Positions 15,001-23,587 are shown, counted from the stretch's first letter. The stretch: 32,194 bases of DNA from Aequorivita sp. (GCA_026646335.1 JAPKFY010000018.1:1-32194), one strand, 5' to 3'. Numbers and translations are program-made. Notes: generated by a model not told the origin, from the sequence alone.

Positions 15001-17850
15001 CCTTCGGGTTGTGGCGGTAGTTCTGGACCTTTGGCAACAGCCATACCAGGACTCGTTCTTTCAGACGCAATCGCTGGTGGTGATTATAATATTAGTTTAT
15101 GTTACAATCCAAATGTAGATAAGTATTACAGCGTAAATGGCGGCTTTAATACCGGTTCTAACATACAATGCTTTGATGGAACAACAGGAGCTTCCATTAG
15201 TAGTACTACTGCAGACTTTGATTTTAGAGGAGCTTGGTGGAACCCTTTTCTAAACCAGGCAGAAGCAAACGGATATAGCTCTACTGGAATTGTAAGTTTA
15301 ATTTTAAGTGGCGATTGTCCTGTGACAGGTTTTAATCCAGAACAGACTGGAAACCAACCAGACATACAGTCATGTGGAGATTTTAACTATGATAGTAATG
15401 AAATAATCTATTATAATTCCGGCGCCATTACACGAGTTAATAGAACAACAGGTGTGACTGTAGGAACTGATATATTAACAGGTACTCCACCGGGTACAAT
15501 TTATAAGTCATATTCTATTGGATATACAGGTGAAACTGGTTATGAGTATATTTTATATGATAATGCTACACTATCTGCCCATTTGTATGATTTAAGTGGA
15601 GCGTTTACTGGTTCTACTTCAGTTGGGCAGACCACACCACAACTTGCTGATTTCCAGTTTACCTATGAAAATGGTCAGGCATGGTTTTTTGATGGCACTA
15701 AGTGGGTTGGCTATATTATTTTTGATGCTGCTAGCGGTACCATCACCCAAACAGCAGGCCTGCCAAGCGGTAGCACTTTCCCTGTGGGAACAACCACCAA
15801 TACTTTTGAGTATGACGATGGTGTGAATCCAGTACAAACCTGTTCTTTTGATGTAACAATAAATGATACTGAAGCACCAGTTGCAAATTGCGTAGCTCCA
15901 TTTATCGTCCAATTGGATGCCAATGGAATGGCAAATATTACTGTCGCTAATGTTGATAATGGAAGTACAGATAATTGCGGAATCGCTTCTTTAAGCGTTT
16001 CTCCAAGTAGTTTCACTTGTGCGGATGTAGGCCCTAACAGCGTTACGTTAACTGTAACCGATGTAAATGGTATAAGTTCAACTTGTACTACTACAGTAAC
16101 GGTGCAAGACAATGTAGCGCCAACAGCTGTTTGCCAAAACATAACCGTTCAGCTGGATGCTACCGGAAATGTTTCCATTACTGCAGGTGATGTGGATGGA
16201 GGCAGTACCGATGCTTGTGGAATTGCTGGCACGTCTATTGACATTTCAGATTTCACTTGTGCGGACATTGGCCCTAACAACATAACCTTAACGGTAACTG
16301 ATGTTAACGGAAATTCAAGCACTTGCGTCGCGGTTGTTACGGTAGAAGATGACCTTCCGCCAACAATAGCGTGCCCTGCAGACATAACTGTCAATAACGA
16401 TGCGGGAACGTGCAGTGCGATAGTTACCTTCCCAATGCCATTGGTATTGGATAATTGTGGTGCGACAGCTACCCAAACTGGCGGTCTTTCAAGTGGAAGT
16501 GACTTCCCAGTAGGAGTTAACACTGTTGAATTTACAGCTACTGACGGAAGCGGAAACACTGCAGTCTGTAGCTTTACAATAACAGTTGTTGATAATGAAG
16601 CGCCGACTATGGTTTGCCAAAACATCACTATTCAGTTGGATGCTTCAGGAAACGCATCTATTACTGCTGCTGATGTTGACGGAGGTTCTACAGATAACTG
16701 CGGAATTGCAAGTATATCGGTCAGTCCAAGTACTTTTGATTGTAGCGATGTGGGCGATAACCCAGTGGTGTTAACAGTTACTGATATTCACGGAAATTCA
16801 AATACTTGTACGGCAATTGTAACCGTAGAGGATGTTACCCCACCAGTAGCAGTTTGCCAGAACATTACTGTTGAATTGGATCCGGTGACCGGTACAGTGA
16901 CTATTACCGGAGCAGACGTTGACGGCGGAAGTACCGATGCTTGTGGAATAGGTTCCTATAGTTTGGATATCGATACTTTTGATTGTTCAAATATAGGCGA
17001 CAACACCGTTGTACTTACAGTAATTGATGTTAACGGTAACAGCAGCACTTGTACTGCTATCGTAACTGTTGAAGATAACACCAATCCAGATCTCGTATGT
17101 CAAGACTTTACGTTGGAACTTGGGGCTGATGGAACAGCCACGCTTAATCCAAATGACGTAATAGCAAGCAATACGGATAATTGCGGTATCGCAACTATTG
17201 CAGTAGATATTACTGAATTTAGCTGTGCAGATATCGGTACACCTGTAACGGTTCAAGTATTCGCGAGCGATGTGAACGGTAACTTAAGCACTTGTACTGC
17301 AGTGGTTACGGTTGTAGATCTATTGGCACCAGTATTGACTTGTCCTGCAGATCAAACCGTTGATCCCGGAGCTGGTAATTTGTTCTACATTCTTCCAGAT
17401 TATTTCGCAACTGGTGAAGCAACAGCAATTGATAACTGTACAGATCCAGTTACAATACTTTCGCAAGATCCAGTTGCTGGTACACCGTTACCTGATGGTG
17501 TTTATCCCATCACTTTAACTGCAGAGGATGAATATGGAAATGTATCCACTTGCTCGTTTGAACTTACAGTTATGTCTGTATTGGGTGCGGGCGATCATAA
17601 TGCTGATTTAGGAAGTGTACAAATGTATCCAAACCCTGCCAAGCATACGGTAATGATTGGAAACCCAGCAAGTCTTTCTCTTGAAAATCTAAGGATATTC
17701 GATATCAGAGGAAGAATGATCAAAACCATCGACCTGCGAAATATGGGAGCTGAAAAAGCAATTGATGTTTCTGAAATGGCTGCCGCTACTTACCTTGTAG
17801 TTATTCAAGGTGAAAACGGAGAGATAACCAAGAGGCTTATTAAGGAGTAA
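12022..17850 (+). CDS. Secreted M36 (fungalysin) metalloprotease with P-domain, HYR repeats and T9SS sorting domain
   Basis: The product has 1942 residues. Order of parts: signal peptide (MKKSTLLLMVLCMLTIQLSA); FTP propeptide (about 30-210); M36 catalytic domain with HEYGH at 441-445 and Glu462 in MGEGWSDYYG, the expected zinc ligands; a P/Homo-B domain (about 720-882, with HTWVGDLIVTIKSPAG and GIWQLIVSDNAG); a first HYR-like unit; a glycine linker (about 962-968); a HYR domain split by a ~235-residue insert (about 1000-1235); five homologous ~80-residue repeats plus two HYR domains (about 1290-1855); and a C-terminal T9SS type A sorting domain (MYPNPAKHTV to KRLIKE, about 1862-1942). It is expected to be exported by Sec, then by T9SS to the cell surface or medium to degrade proteins. 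A terminator follows directly. Confidence 0.93.
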   Translation: MKKSTLLLMVLCMLTIQLSAQHKNPEKEKEAARLATEPSTISLEKLITSKSDSYVITKEHVSSISGIRHVYLRQAINGLEVYGTESSVHFDKTGKLIVEHNKFLADIQATVKSSSQGISARQAISSVAGQMGYRVANLQEIKSIGGKNKAAVFNKAGISSEDIPAKLIYYYREGIGTHLVWELSVAEKTSSDWWNFRVDAATGKIIDKDNWTISCNILGDHEDHVHSAKDIAPFVGPMEKPINYNTASTSNMAAPPAASYRVYAMPIESPNFGTRTLVTNPENLTASPFGWHDTNGDDTPEFTNSRGNNVDAYDDDNANNNPDGKYAFSPGGNLVFDFPLNTTYSAGNQSESAAITNLFYWTNIIHDVTYQYGFDEASGNFQHNNYGNGGLGNDPVNAEAQDGSGTCNANFATPGDGNRPRMQMYVCNTRDGDLDNMVIIHEYGHGISNRLSTLGGQEQMGEGWSDYYGLLLTMESGDAGPDSRGVGTWLIGEGPGGAGIRTWPYSTNFGVNPHTYDDIKTEVAPHGVGSVWAEMLWEMTWELIAIHGFDPDFYNGTGGNNISLALVTEGLKLQVSQPGFVNGRDAILAADMAMYGGANQCAIWNAFARRGLGYSAIQGSSASKTDGTEAFDLPPTFSSLDVIDEVCLSDGIQTGLSGGNPAGGVYSGPGVTDNGGTFTFDPSVGGPGLVTVTYTVNDFCTGAPTILTDDINVTNDPPEIICLGTGNIPMTGSQSSSPGTAIPDNNPTGVTVNMNVTEDVSITDLDVNLNISHTWVGDLIVTIKSPAGTMAVIVDRPGRTTSGAGCSGNNILATLDDEAATPVESECAGSVPTINGSFIPNNPLSIFDGESTLGIWQLIVSDNAGADIGTINGWGIDYDYEVTAPVLDVTLDGSGNATVNAEDLLFSVTVDCGSYTVLAGSPLATTVSFTCSDIGLNTVAVEVTNDSGATSTCSAIVNVIGGGGGGPFVCPGDITQDNDPGICGAVITYTVDSPSGCGGSSGPLATAIPGLVLSDAIAGGDYNISLCYNPNVDKYYSVNGGFNTGSNIQCFDGTTGASISSTTADFDFRGAWWNPFLNQAEANGYSSTGIVSLILSGDCPVTGFNPEQTGNQPDIQSCGDFNYDSNEIIYYNSGAITRVNRTTGVTVGTDILTGTPPGTIYKSYSIGYTGETGYEYILYDNATLSAHLYDLSGAFTGSTSVGQTTPQLADFQFTYENGQAWFFDGTKWVGYIIFDAASGTITQTAGLPSGSTFPVGTTTNTFEYDDGVNPVQTCSFDVTINDTEAPVANCVAPFIVQLDANGMANITVANVDNGSTDNCGIASLSVSPSSFTCADVGPNSVTLTVTDVNGISSTCTTTVTVQDNVAPTAVCQNITVQLDATGNVSITAGDVDGGSTDACGIAGTSIDISDFTCADIGPNNITLTVTDVNGNSSTCVAVVTVEDDLPPTIACPADITVNNDAGTCSAIVTFPMPLVLDNCGATATQTGGLSSGSDFPVGVNTVEFTATDGSGNTAVCSFTITVVDNEAPTMVCQNITIQLDASGNASITAADVDGGSTDNCGIASISVSPSTFDCSDVGDNPVVLTVTDIHGNSNTCTAIVTVEDVTPPVAVCQNITVELDPVTGTVTITGADVDGGSTDACGIGSYSLDIDTFDCSNIGDNTVVLTVIDVNGNSSTCTAIVTVEDNTNPDLVCQDFTLELGADGTATLNPNDVIASNTDNCGIATIAVDITEFSCADIGTPVTVQVFASDVNGNLSTCTAVVTVVDLLAPVLTCPADQTVDPGAGNLFYILPDYFATGEATAIDNCTDPVTILSQDPVAGTPLPDGVYPITLTAEDEYGNVSTCSFELTVMSVLGAGDHNADLGSVQMYPNPAKHTVMIGNPASLSLENLRIFDIRGRMIKTIDLRNMGAEKAIDVSEMAAATYLVVIQGENGEITKRLIKE
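15892..17330 (+). repeat. Five intragenic repeats of about 79 codons in the M36 protease gene
   Basis: Units begin near 15892, 16132, 16612, 16852 and 17095. Each encodes the pattern CQNITVQLDATG - DVDGGSTDACGI - FTCADIGPN - TVTDVNGNSSTC - TVED, with cysteines at fixed places. A canonical HYR domain (16369-16611) separates the second and third units, and the fifth unit is the most diverged. These stalk-like repeats probably space the catalytic domain from the surface anchor. Confidence 0.8.
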
Positions 17851-17874
17851 GCAATAGATTTTAATCTAAATGAA

Positions 17875-17906
17875 AACCCTTCCGATTAAATTCGGAAGGG
17901 TTTTTT
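17875..17906 (+). terminator. Terminator after the M36 protease gene
   Basis: AACCCTTCCGA (17875-17885) pairs with TCGGAAGGGTT (17892-17902) around a 6-base loop and is followed by a T-run. Confidence 0.9.
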
Positions 17907-17969
17907 CTTTTGAATGGTATTGCAATTTTAATTTTGGTTTTATCGTTTGGAAGTATTAATCCCCAAATT

Positions 17970-18785
17970 ATGAAAATATATACGTTTTTTATTTTGGCAA
18001 TTATAACAATTGCTTGCTCCAATAATGACGATGAAAGCACTGAAATCCAACAGCCCAATTCAAACTATGTAATTCCCACGGGAAAAACTTTTGAATGGCG
18101 ATTGGACAGCCTTACCAATAATTACACAACTACCGCTGATGTTATAGACATAGATGCTTTTTCAGCAACACCCGAATTAGTGGCTAATTTAAAGACGCAG
18201 GGAAAAACCGTAATCGCGTATCTTTCTGTGGGGAGCGTTGAAAATTACCGTCCGGATGCAAGCGATTTTCCCCAAGGCGTAATAGGAAATGAATACGACG
18301 GTTATCCCGATGAAAAATGGTTGGATATTCGTGAAATTGAACTTTTGGCGCCAATTATGGAGGCCAGATTCAATATGGTAAAAAGCAAAGGTTTTGATGG
18401 TATTGAACCCGATAATATGAATGGCTACCAAAACAATACAGGTTTTGATATTTCCGAAGAAGATGCTATTGCATATTCTCGCTGGTTGATAGGGCAGGCG
18501 CACAGTCGAGGTTTATCAATGGGTCAAAAAAATTCGGAGGAATTGATTCCAAGCTTGTACGATGAATTTGATTGGATTCTTACGGAAGATGCTTTTGTAG
18601 ATGAATTTTATGAAGAACTGACTCCATTTATATCTGCAGGGAAAGCAGTTTTTTTAGTAGAATATACAGATAGAATCTCCTCAGGAGATTTTCAAACGCA
18701 AGTGTGTCCGAATGCTATTTCAAGAAATTATTCAGCAGTTTTGAAAAATAGGGATCTTACCAATGTAACTTTTTACTGCAATTAA
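17970..18785 (+). CDS. GH114-like (endo-alpha-1,4-polygalactosaminidase family) lipoprotein
   Basis: With the start at ATG 17970 the protein has 271 residues and a lipoprotein signal (MKIYTFFILAIITIAC, Cys16), followed by an Asn/Asp/Ser-rich linker, as for Bacteroidota surface or periplasmic lipoproteins. The longer frame from 17910 adds 20 residues that overlap no lipoprotein signal and was not used. The body matches the TM1410/GH114 TIM-barrel pattern: TFEWRLDSLTNNY, VIAYLSVGSVENYR, DEKWLDIRE, GFDGIEPDNMNGY (acidic residues D143, E146, D148) and a C-terminal region with FLVEYTD. Known members cleave alpha-1,4-galactosaminoglycan polymers such as Pel-type exopolysaccharide. Substrate here is unproven. 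It converges with the next gene, 17 bases apart. Confidence 0.8.
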   Translation: MKIYTFFILAIITIACSNNDDESTEIQQPNSNYVIPTGKTFEWRLDSLTNNYTTTADVIDIDAFSATPELVANLKTQGKTVIAYLSVGSVENYRPDASDFPQGVIGNEYDGYPDEKWLDIREIELLAPIMEARFNMVKSKGFDGIEPDNMNGYQNNTGFDISEEDAIAYSRWLIGQAHSRGLSMGQKNSEELIPSLYDEFDWILTEDAFVDEFYEELTPFISAGKAVFLVEYTDRISSGDFQTQVCPNAISRNYSAVLKNRDLTNVTFYCN

Positions 18786-18802
18786 ATTTAGAGGAAAACA
18801 AT

Positions 18803-19744
18803 TTAAAGTGAACCCACTTCCTTTTTGGCAATTTCAAATTCGTCAATCATATCTTTTAAAATCTGTGCCGCAGGTTTTATATCGTGGATAAGCCCTGCAA
18901 TCTGCCCAATTTCCAATTCACCTTCTTCAAGATCGCCTTCAAACATTCCGCGTTTGGCACGGGCTCGGCCCAAGTGTTTTATTAGGTCTTCTTTAGTTGG
19001 GTTGGTTGTGTAAAGCTGCATTACGCTTTCAAAGAATTTATTTTTCAGCATCCTCACGGGAGCCAATTCTTTTAAAGTAAGTTGTGTGTCGCCTTCTTTG
19101 GCATCTACCACCATTTGCTTAAAGGCACGATGGGAAGAAGCCTCTTCCGACGCAACAAAACGACTGCCTACTTGTACGCCATCTGCGCCCAAAACCATTG
19201 CTGCGAGCATTCCACGGCCAGTGGCTATTCCGCCAGCGGCTATTAAAGGAATGTCCAGTTGTTCTTTTACCATAGGGATCAACGTGAAGGTTGTAGTTTC
19301 TTCGCGACCGTTGTGTCCGCCAGCTTCAAAGCCTTCGGCAACCAAGGCATCAACGCCTGCTTCCTGTGCTTTCAATGCAAATTTCACACTGCTTACCACG
19401 TGAACAACAGTAATTCCGTGTTCTTTCAGTTTTGATGTATAGGTTTTTGGATTGCCAGCTGAGGTGAAAACTATTTTTACACCTTCTTCAATGATGATAT
19501 CGATTATTTTTTCAATATCAGGATAGAGCATCGGCACGTTTACGCCGAAAGGTTTATCAGTTGCCTTCTTACATTTCTGAATGTGTTCCCGAAGAACTTC
19601 AGGATACATGGACCCAGCGCCCAAAAGCCCCAAACCGCCAGAATTGGAAACAGCGGTGGCTAATCGCCAACCGCTGTTCCAAATCATTCCAGCTTGAATT
19701 ATAGGGTATTGAATATTAAAAAGTTCGGTAATCCGGTTTTTCAC
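18803..19744 (-). CDS. Nitronate monooxygenase / FabK-like flavoprotein
   Basis: This 313-residue FMN-dependent TIM-barrel protein belongs to the 2-nitropropane dioxygenase / nitronate monooxygenase family, which also includes FabK enoyl-ACP reductases. Landmarks are the N-terminus ITELFNIQYPIIQAGM, the SGGLGLLGAGSM loop, VAEGFEAGGHNG (His144, the usual catalytic histidine), AAGGIATGRGM and ADGVQVGSRF for FMN phosphate binding. The start codon is GTG at 19744-19742 and shares one base with the TAG stop of the upstream protease gene (TAGTG), which suggests translational coupling. The nitronate versus enoyl-ACP role cannot be decided from sequence alone; a housekeeping detoxification role is the default inference. 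Confidence 0.88.
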   Translation of the reverse strand: MKNRITELFNIQYPIIQAGMIWNSGWRLATAVSNSGGLGLLGAGSMYPEVLREHIQKCKKATDKPFGVNVPMLYPDIEKIIDIIIEEGVKIVFTSAGNPKTYTSKLKEHGITVVHVVSSVKFALKAQEAGVDALVAEGFEAGGHNGREETTTFTLIPMVKEQLDIPLIAAGGIATGRGMLAAMVLGADGVQVGSRFVASEEASSHRAFKQMVVDAKEGDTQLTLKELAPVRMLKNKFFESVMQLYTTNPTKEDLIKHLGRARAKRGMFEGDLEEGELEIGQIAGLIHDIKPAAQILKDMIDEFEIAKKEVGSL

Positions 19745-21372
19745 TATTCCTTGATAATTTTATAGCTTGTTGTTTTATTGTTTGACGTAATTGAAGCAAT
19801 ATACATTCCAGAGGCAAGTCCAGATACATCAATACGGTTCTTAAAAGTAGTGATATTTGCTTTAAGAATTCTTTCGCCTAAAATATTGAAAAGCATAAAT
19901 TCAGCATTCTCTGAATTTTTTGGGAAAGAAATATTTATTTCTGTGGTTACTGGGTTTGGATATAGTGCAAAATTAGTATCAAGCATTTGCTCTTCAACAC
20001 CTATGGTCAAAAGGGCATTCAAAGCGGAACCAAAATCTGGAACTCCGTAACCATATTGATCCGTAGGGTTGTTATATCTATCCGCAGATTCACGAATGGC
20101 CTGCATCACCACATCATTTTTCAAATTGGGAACCGCACTCCATAAAGAAGCTACCGCTCCTGCAGTAATAGGGGAGCTAAACGAGGTTCCACTTGCGGTA
20201 GTTACATTGCCGTTTTGGCTCACTATCGCTGCGTCAAGACCCTTGGCCATTACGTCTGGTTTAATTAGCCCAGCAGAATTAGGTCCGTAGGAACTAAAGC
20301 TCACATAATTTTTATTGGCATCAACGGCACCAATAGTAAATGATCCAGCTGCATCGGCTGGTGTACCTACATACCCAAAACCATTGCCGTCATTTCCAGC
20401 AGAGGTAACAGTAATCATTCCTTTGTCAAAAGAGGCGTTAGCACCACGAGCGGCAATAGTTGTCAGCCCGTCAAGATCTACATATTGATGGTCGTATGAT
20501 GGATTATCAAAATCTTGGTAGCCCAATGAAGTATTTGTTACATATACTCCTAAGCTATCAGCGCGTTCCAATGCTTCAACCCAATAGGCTTCTTCAGCTG
20601 GAGTCTCTTCATTACCGTCTTCTGTGATATACAAGTAATAAGATGCGCCAGGCGCAGTACCAACAAATTGACCGTTCATAAATCCAGCGGCATCACTGAA
20701 AGTTGCAGCACCGTGACTTCCAGTTCCATTTGGATTTACAGTTCTATCTACAAAATCGTAATAACCTAACAGTCTGCCTTCATTTCTAAGGGTTGCATAG
20801 GCTGGGTTGGTCAATACTCCTGGATAACCATTATCCATAAAAGCCACGATAATGTCTTGGCCTATATAATCGTTTTCGTGAAGGTAATCCACGTTGATCA
20901 TTTCTGTTTGGTTGGTTGCGCTTCCGTAGTTATAAACAGGTCTGGCTTGATTTTCAATTTCAAATTTATCTTTTGTAAATTGTTTTCCTGCAGTAGGTCT
21001 GTTTAAGCTTTTATCAGCAAACTCCACATCGGTCACAAAAGGAAGCGATAAAAGATTGTTGATGTTGTTTTCGGTTCCACGTACGTAAACAGCGTTCAGC
21101 CATTTTGATTTTGCAAGAACGGTAATTCCTGAGGCAGCATTAATAGCAGCTTTTTGGGTTTCGTTCAAGGGTACGTCACGATCATCTATTGCAATGCCTT
21201 GTGCATTTTTTCTGTCAATAGCCGCTTGGGTCATAATGGTTATTGGGGCAGCCAAAGCTGCTGAAACCACAGCTGGATCTTTAGCTTCCAAAAACACAAG
21301 AGCATCCTCGGTTTGGGCAAAACTAAAGGTTGAAACAAAAACAAGTAATAATAGGGATAATTTTTTCATCAT
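19744..21372 (-). CDS. Secreted subtilisin-like (S8) serine protease with T9SS sorting domain
   Basis: The product has 542 residues: signal peptide MMKKLSLLLLVFVSTFSFAQ, a pro-region (about 21-125), and an S8 catalytic domain. The triad is visible as Asp180 (IIVAFMDNGYPG), His220 (GTGSHGAATFS) and Ser397 (TASGTSFSSPITAG), with oxyanion Asn327 in TSAGNDGNG. The C-terminal T9SS type A domain runs from about 466 (ALYPNPVTTEINISFP) to the end (SYKIIKE). It should be exported by Sec and T9SS. It lies 7 bases downstream of mnmA and overlaps the following flavoprotein gene by one base, so the three look like one transcript even though their functions differ. Confidence 0.95.
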   Translation of the reverse strand: MMKKLSLLLLVFVSTFSFAQTEDALVFLEAKDPAVVSAALAAPITIMTQAAIDRKNAQGIAIDDRDVPLNETQKAAINAASGITVLAKSKWLNAVYVRGTENNINNLLSLPFVTDVEFADKSLNRPTAGKQFTKDKFEIENQARPVYNYGSATNQTEMINVDYLHENDYIGQDIIVAFMDNGYPGVLTNPAYATLRNEGRLLGYYDFVDRTVNPNGTGSHGAATFSDAAGFMNGQFVGTAPGASYYLYITEDGNEETPAEEAYWVEALERADSLGVYVTNTSLGYQDFDNPSYDHQYVDLDGLTTIAARGANASFDKGMITVTSAGNDGNGFGYVGTPADAAGSFTIGAVDANKNYVSFSSYGPNSAGLIKPDVMAKGLDAAIVSQNGNVTTASGTSFSSPITAGAVASLWSAVPNLKNDVVMQAIRESADRYNNPTDQYGYGVPDFGSALNALLTIGVEEQMLDTNFALYPNPVTTEINISFPKNSENAEFMLFNILGERILKANITTFKNRIDVSGLASGMYIASITSNNKTTSYKIIKE

Positions 21373-21379
21373 ATTTTTT

Positions 21380-22570
21380 TTAAGAGATTACGCCACTTCC
21401 AAGTAATTCTGGACCGTCGTACCAAGCAACAAATTGGCCTTCGGTAATGGCGGATTGTGGGTTGTCAAATATAATATAAAGTCCGGAAACTGTGCGGTGT
21501 AATGTTGCTTTTTCTAAAGGTTGTCTGTAGCGAATGCGTGCCATGACCTCCATTATTTGGTCTTCAGCAAGTTTTAGATCTTCGCGAATCCAGTGAATTT
21601 CTTCATTTTTAACAAAAAGACCACGGCGATACAAGCCAGGATGGTCCTTGCCTTGGCCTGTGTAGATTACGTTTTCTTCCACATCGGTGTCAATTACAAA
21701 CAATGGTTCCTTGGTGCCGCCTACTGCCAAACCTTTGCGTTGGCCCTTGGTAAAATAGTGCGCGCCGTGATGAATGCCCACTTGCTTGCCATCGGTTTGT
21801 GAATAATTGCGTTTTGCTGAAAGGTATTCCAGCTTTTCTTCTTCGGAAGAAAAAGTGGGGGCTTTCAATTTATATTCTGAAAAACTAGCGGGAACTTCCA
21901 CAATAGCACCGTCTTTTGGAGCCAATTTTTGCTGAAGAAATTCAGGCAGCCTCACTTTTCCGATGAAACACAAACCTTGCGAATCACGCTTTTCGGCAGT
22001 AATCAAACCTTGTTCTGAAGCAATTTTTCGGACTTCTGGTTTCAATAATTCCCCAATTGGGAAGAGCGTTTTTGAAAGCTGCTCCTGCGAAAGCTGACAT
22101 AAAAAGTAGGATTGATCTTTGTTTGGGTCTTTTCCGGCAAGCAGTTGATAGATTTCTTTGCCGTCTTTTATAATTGTACCCTTTTGGCAATAATGCCCTG
22201 TTGCCACAAAATCGGCACCCAAACCGAGGGCGATTTTCATAAAAACATCAAACTTTATCTCGCGGTTGCACAGTACATCTGGGTTTGGCGTTCGGCCCAT
22301 TTGATATTCGCGGAACATATAATCAACAATGCGCTCTTTATATTCTTCGCTTAAATCAACGGTTTGAAACGGGATTCCAAGTTTTTCAGCCACGAGCATA
22401 GCGTCGTTACTGTCTTCCAGCCACGGGCATTCGTCAGAAATGGTTACCGAATCATCGTGCCAATTCTTCATAAAAAGGCCTATAACGTCATAGCCCTGCT
22501 CTTTTAAAAGATAGGCTGCAACGCTGGAATCTACGCCTCCGCTAAGTCCGACAACTACTCGTTTTTTCAT
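21380..22570 (-). CDS. mnmA: tRNA-specific 2-thiouridylase MnmA
   Basis: The 396-residue protein transfers sulfur to the wobble uridine (s2U34) of tRNAs for Lys, Glu and Gln. The PP-loop for ATP is [15 protein letters not shown] at residues 8-22. The catalytic cysteines are visible in [14 protein letters not shown] and QGLCFIGKV, and DQSYFLCQL and [13 protein letters not shown] are further family landmarks. It is slightly longer than E. coli MnmA because of a charged insertion (about residues 220-250), which I believe is usual in Bacteroidota. It appears to be the first gene of an mnmA, S8 protease, flavoprotein operon and has a clear promoter upstream. Confidence 0.97.
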   Translation of the reverse strand: MKKRVVVGLSGGVDSSVAAYLLKEQGYDVIGLFMKNWHDDSVTISDECPWLEDSNDAMLVAEKLGIPFQTVDLSEEYKERIVDYMFREYQMGRTPNPDVLCNREIKFDVFMKIALGLGADFVATGHYCQKGTIIKDGKEIYQLLAGKDPNKDQSYFLCQLSQEQLSKTLFPIGELLKPEVRKIASEQGLITAEKRDSQGLCFIGKVRLPEFLQQKLAPKDGAIVEVPASFSEYKLKAPTFSSEEEKLEYLSAKRNYSQTDGKQVGIHHGAHYFTKGQRKGLAVGGTKEPLFVIDTDVEENVIYTGQGKDHPGLYRRGLFVKNEEIHWIREDLKLAEDQIMEVMARIRYRQPLEKATLHRTVSGLYIIFDNPQSAITEGQFVAWYDGPELLGSGVIS

Positions 22571-22623
22571 AAAAATTTAAATGTGTAAACCTTTGCCTTA
22601 AATATCTTCAGTTTGCGAAGATG

Positions 22624-22656
22624 CAAAGATACGGCTTGGAAGTACCAAACTCCAAA
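22624..22656 (-). promoter_or_regulatory. mnmA promoter with -33 and -7 boxes
   Basis: On the minus strand TTTG (22656-22653), a 21-base spacer, and TATCTTTG (22631-22624) match the Bacteroidota consensus TTTG-N19/21-TAnnTTTG. The -7 box is 53 bases ahead of the mnmA ATG. The -33 box lies in a short CCAAATTCC repeat. Confidence 0.6.
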
Positions 22657-22723
22657 TTCCAAATTCCAAAGAAATCACAAAATGTTAAAAATCAAACTAT
22701 AAGTGAATTTTAATATGCGGTTT

Positions 22724-22814
22724 TTGGAATTTGTGATTTGGAATTTGTGATTTGGAATTTGTGATTTGGAATTTGTGATTTGGAATTTGTGATTTGGAAT
22801 TTGTGATTTGGAAT
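22724..22814. repeat. Perfect 14-bp tandem repeat, six and a half copies
   Basis: TTGGAATTTGTGAT is repeated six times without change (22724-22807), followed by a half copy TTGGAAT. The array ends 10 bases from the stop codon of the MORN-repeat gene. The upstream flank at 22643-22680 carries CCAAATTCC and AAATCACAAA, the reverse complement of parts of the unit, so the transcript could fold back. Confidence 0.95.
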
Positions 22815-22824
22815 TTTAAAAAAA

Positions 22825-23514
22825 TTATTTATCAGGTTTTGGATAGGTTTCCTCCAAAATCACTTTCCCGTCTTTGTAGTATTTCCAAAGTCCGTGTTTT
22901 TTGTCGTCCTTGTAAAAACCTTCAATTACTACATTGCCGTAGGCATCATAGTATAGCGCTATACCTTGTAGTTGGTCTTCTTTATAAATCAATTTTTTCA
23001 GCAAAACACCATCGGGTGAGTAATAATTGTCTTCACCTTCTTTTATGCCGTTTTTATAAGTGGTTTCCTGTGTGATTTTTCCGTTTGGGTAGTAAGTAAT
23101 CACTTTCCCGTCCAACTTGCCGTTGGCGTAATGTTCACGCGTCATTATGTTTTTCGACTTTTCGTGATAATAAACCCATTCCCCAATACGGTCTTTATCC
23201 TCCATTTTTCCTTCGCTAACCAGTTTTCCCTTGATGGTGAAATATTTCACTTCGGCAATGTTGTCTTTGCTGTTGAAGTTTTTGGTTACCGTAGGTTTGT
23301 CTTTACATTCTGCGCAATAAAATTTGAATTCGCCAACTTCCTTTCCGTGTTCAAAAGCACCCTCGTAGCGAAGCTGATCTGTTCCTTCAAAAGTTTTTTT
23401 CCATACGCCGTGACGCTTTCCCTGCGCATCCATTTGGTTTATTTCACTTTGTGAAAAAACCATAGGAGAACAGAAAATTATTCCTAAGAAGAAAATTAAA
23501 GCAGTTTTTTTCAT
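22825..23514 (-). CDS. Exported MORN-repeat (YwqK-like) protein
   Basis: This 229-residue protein has a signal peptide MKKTALIFFLGIIFCSPMVFSQ and then a series of beta-hairpin repeats of the YwqK/MORN type, for example GKRHGVWKKTFEG, DRIGEWVYYHEKSK, GKLDGKVITYYPNGK, GIKEGEDNYYSPDG and KKHGLWKYYKDGK. A CAEC pair (YCAECKDK) interrupts the second repeat and might bind metal or form a disulfide. In Bacteroidota such proteins are common and often named 'toxin-antitoxin YwqK antitoxin' without proof; this one is exported and has no toxin neighbour. It lies 73 bases downstream of yidC on the same strand. Confidence 0.8.
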   Translation of the reverse strand: MKKTALIFFLGIIFCSPMVFSQSEINQMDAQGKRHGVWKKTFEGTDQLRYEGAFEHGKEVGEFKFYCAECKDKPTVTKNFNSKDNIAEVKYFTIKGKLVSEGKMEDKDRIGEWVYYHEKSKNIMTREHYANGKLDGKVITYYPNGKITQETTYKNGIKEGEDNYYSPDGVLLKKLIYKEDQLQGIALYYDAYGNVVIEGFYKDDKKHGLWKYYKDGKVILEETYPKPDK

Positions 23515-23587
23515 TGTTTATTTACTTAAAAAGCAAACGTTGAAATTCACATTCTATTTTTCAAATCGTTTTATTCCTAACAGAAGA

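Noticed and set aside
15711-16628. Long minus-strand open frames (143 and 159 residues) inside the M36 gene
   Set aside because: They are shadows caused by the repeated, threonine/valine-rich coding sequence; they have no start context or known motif.
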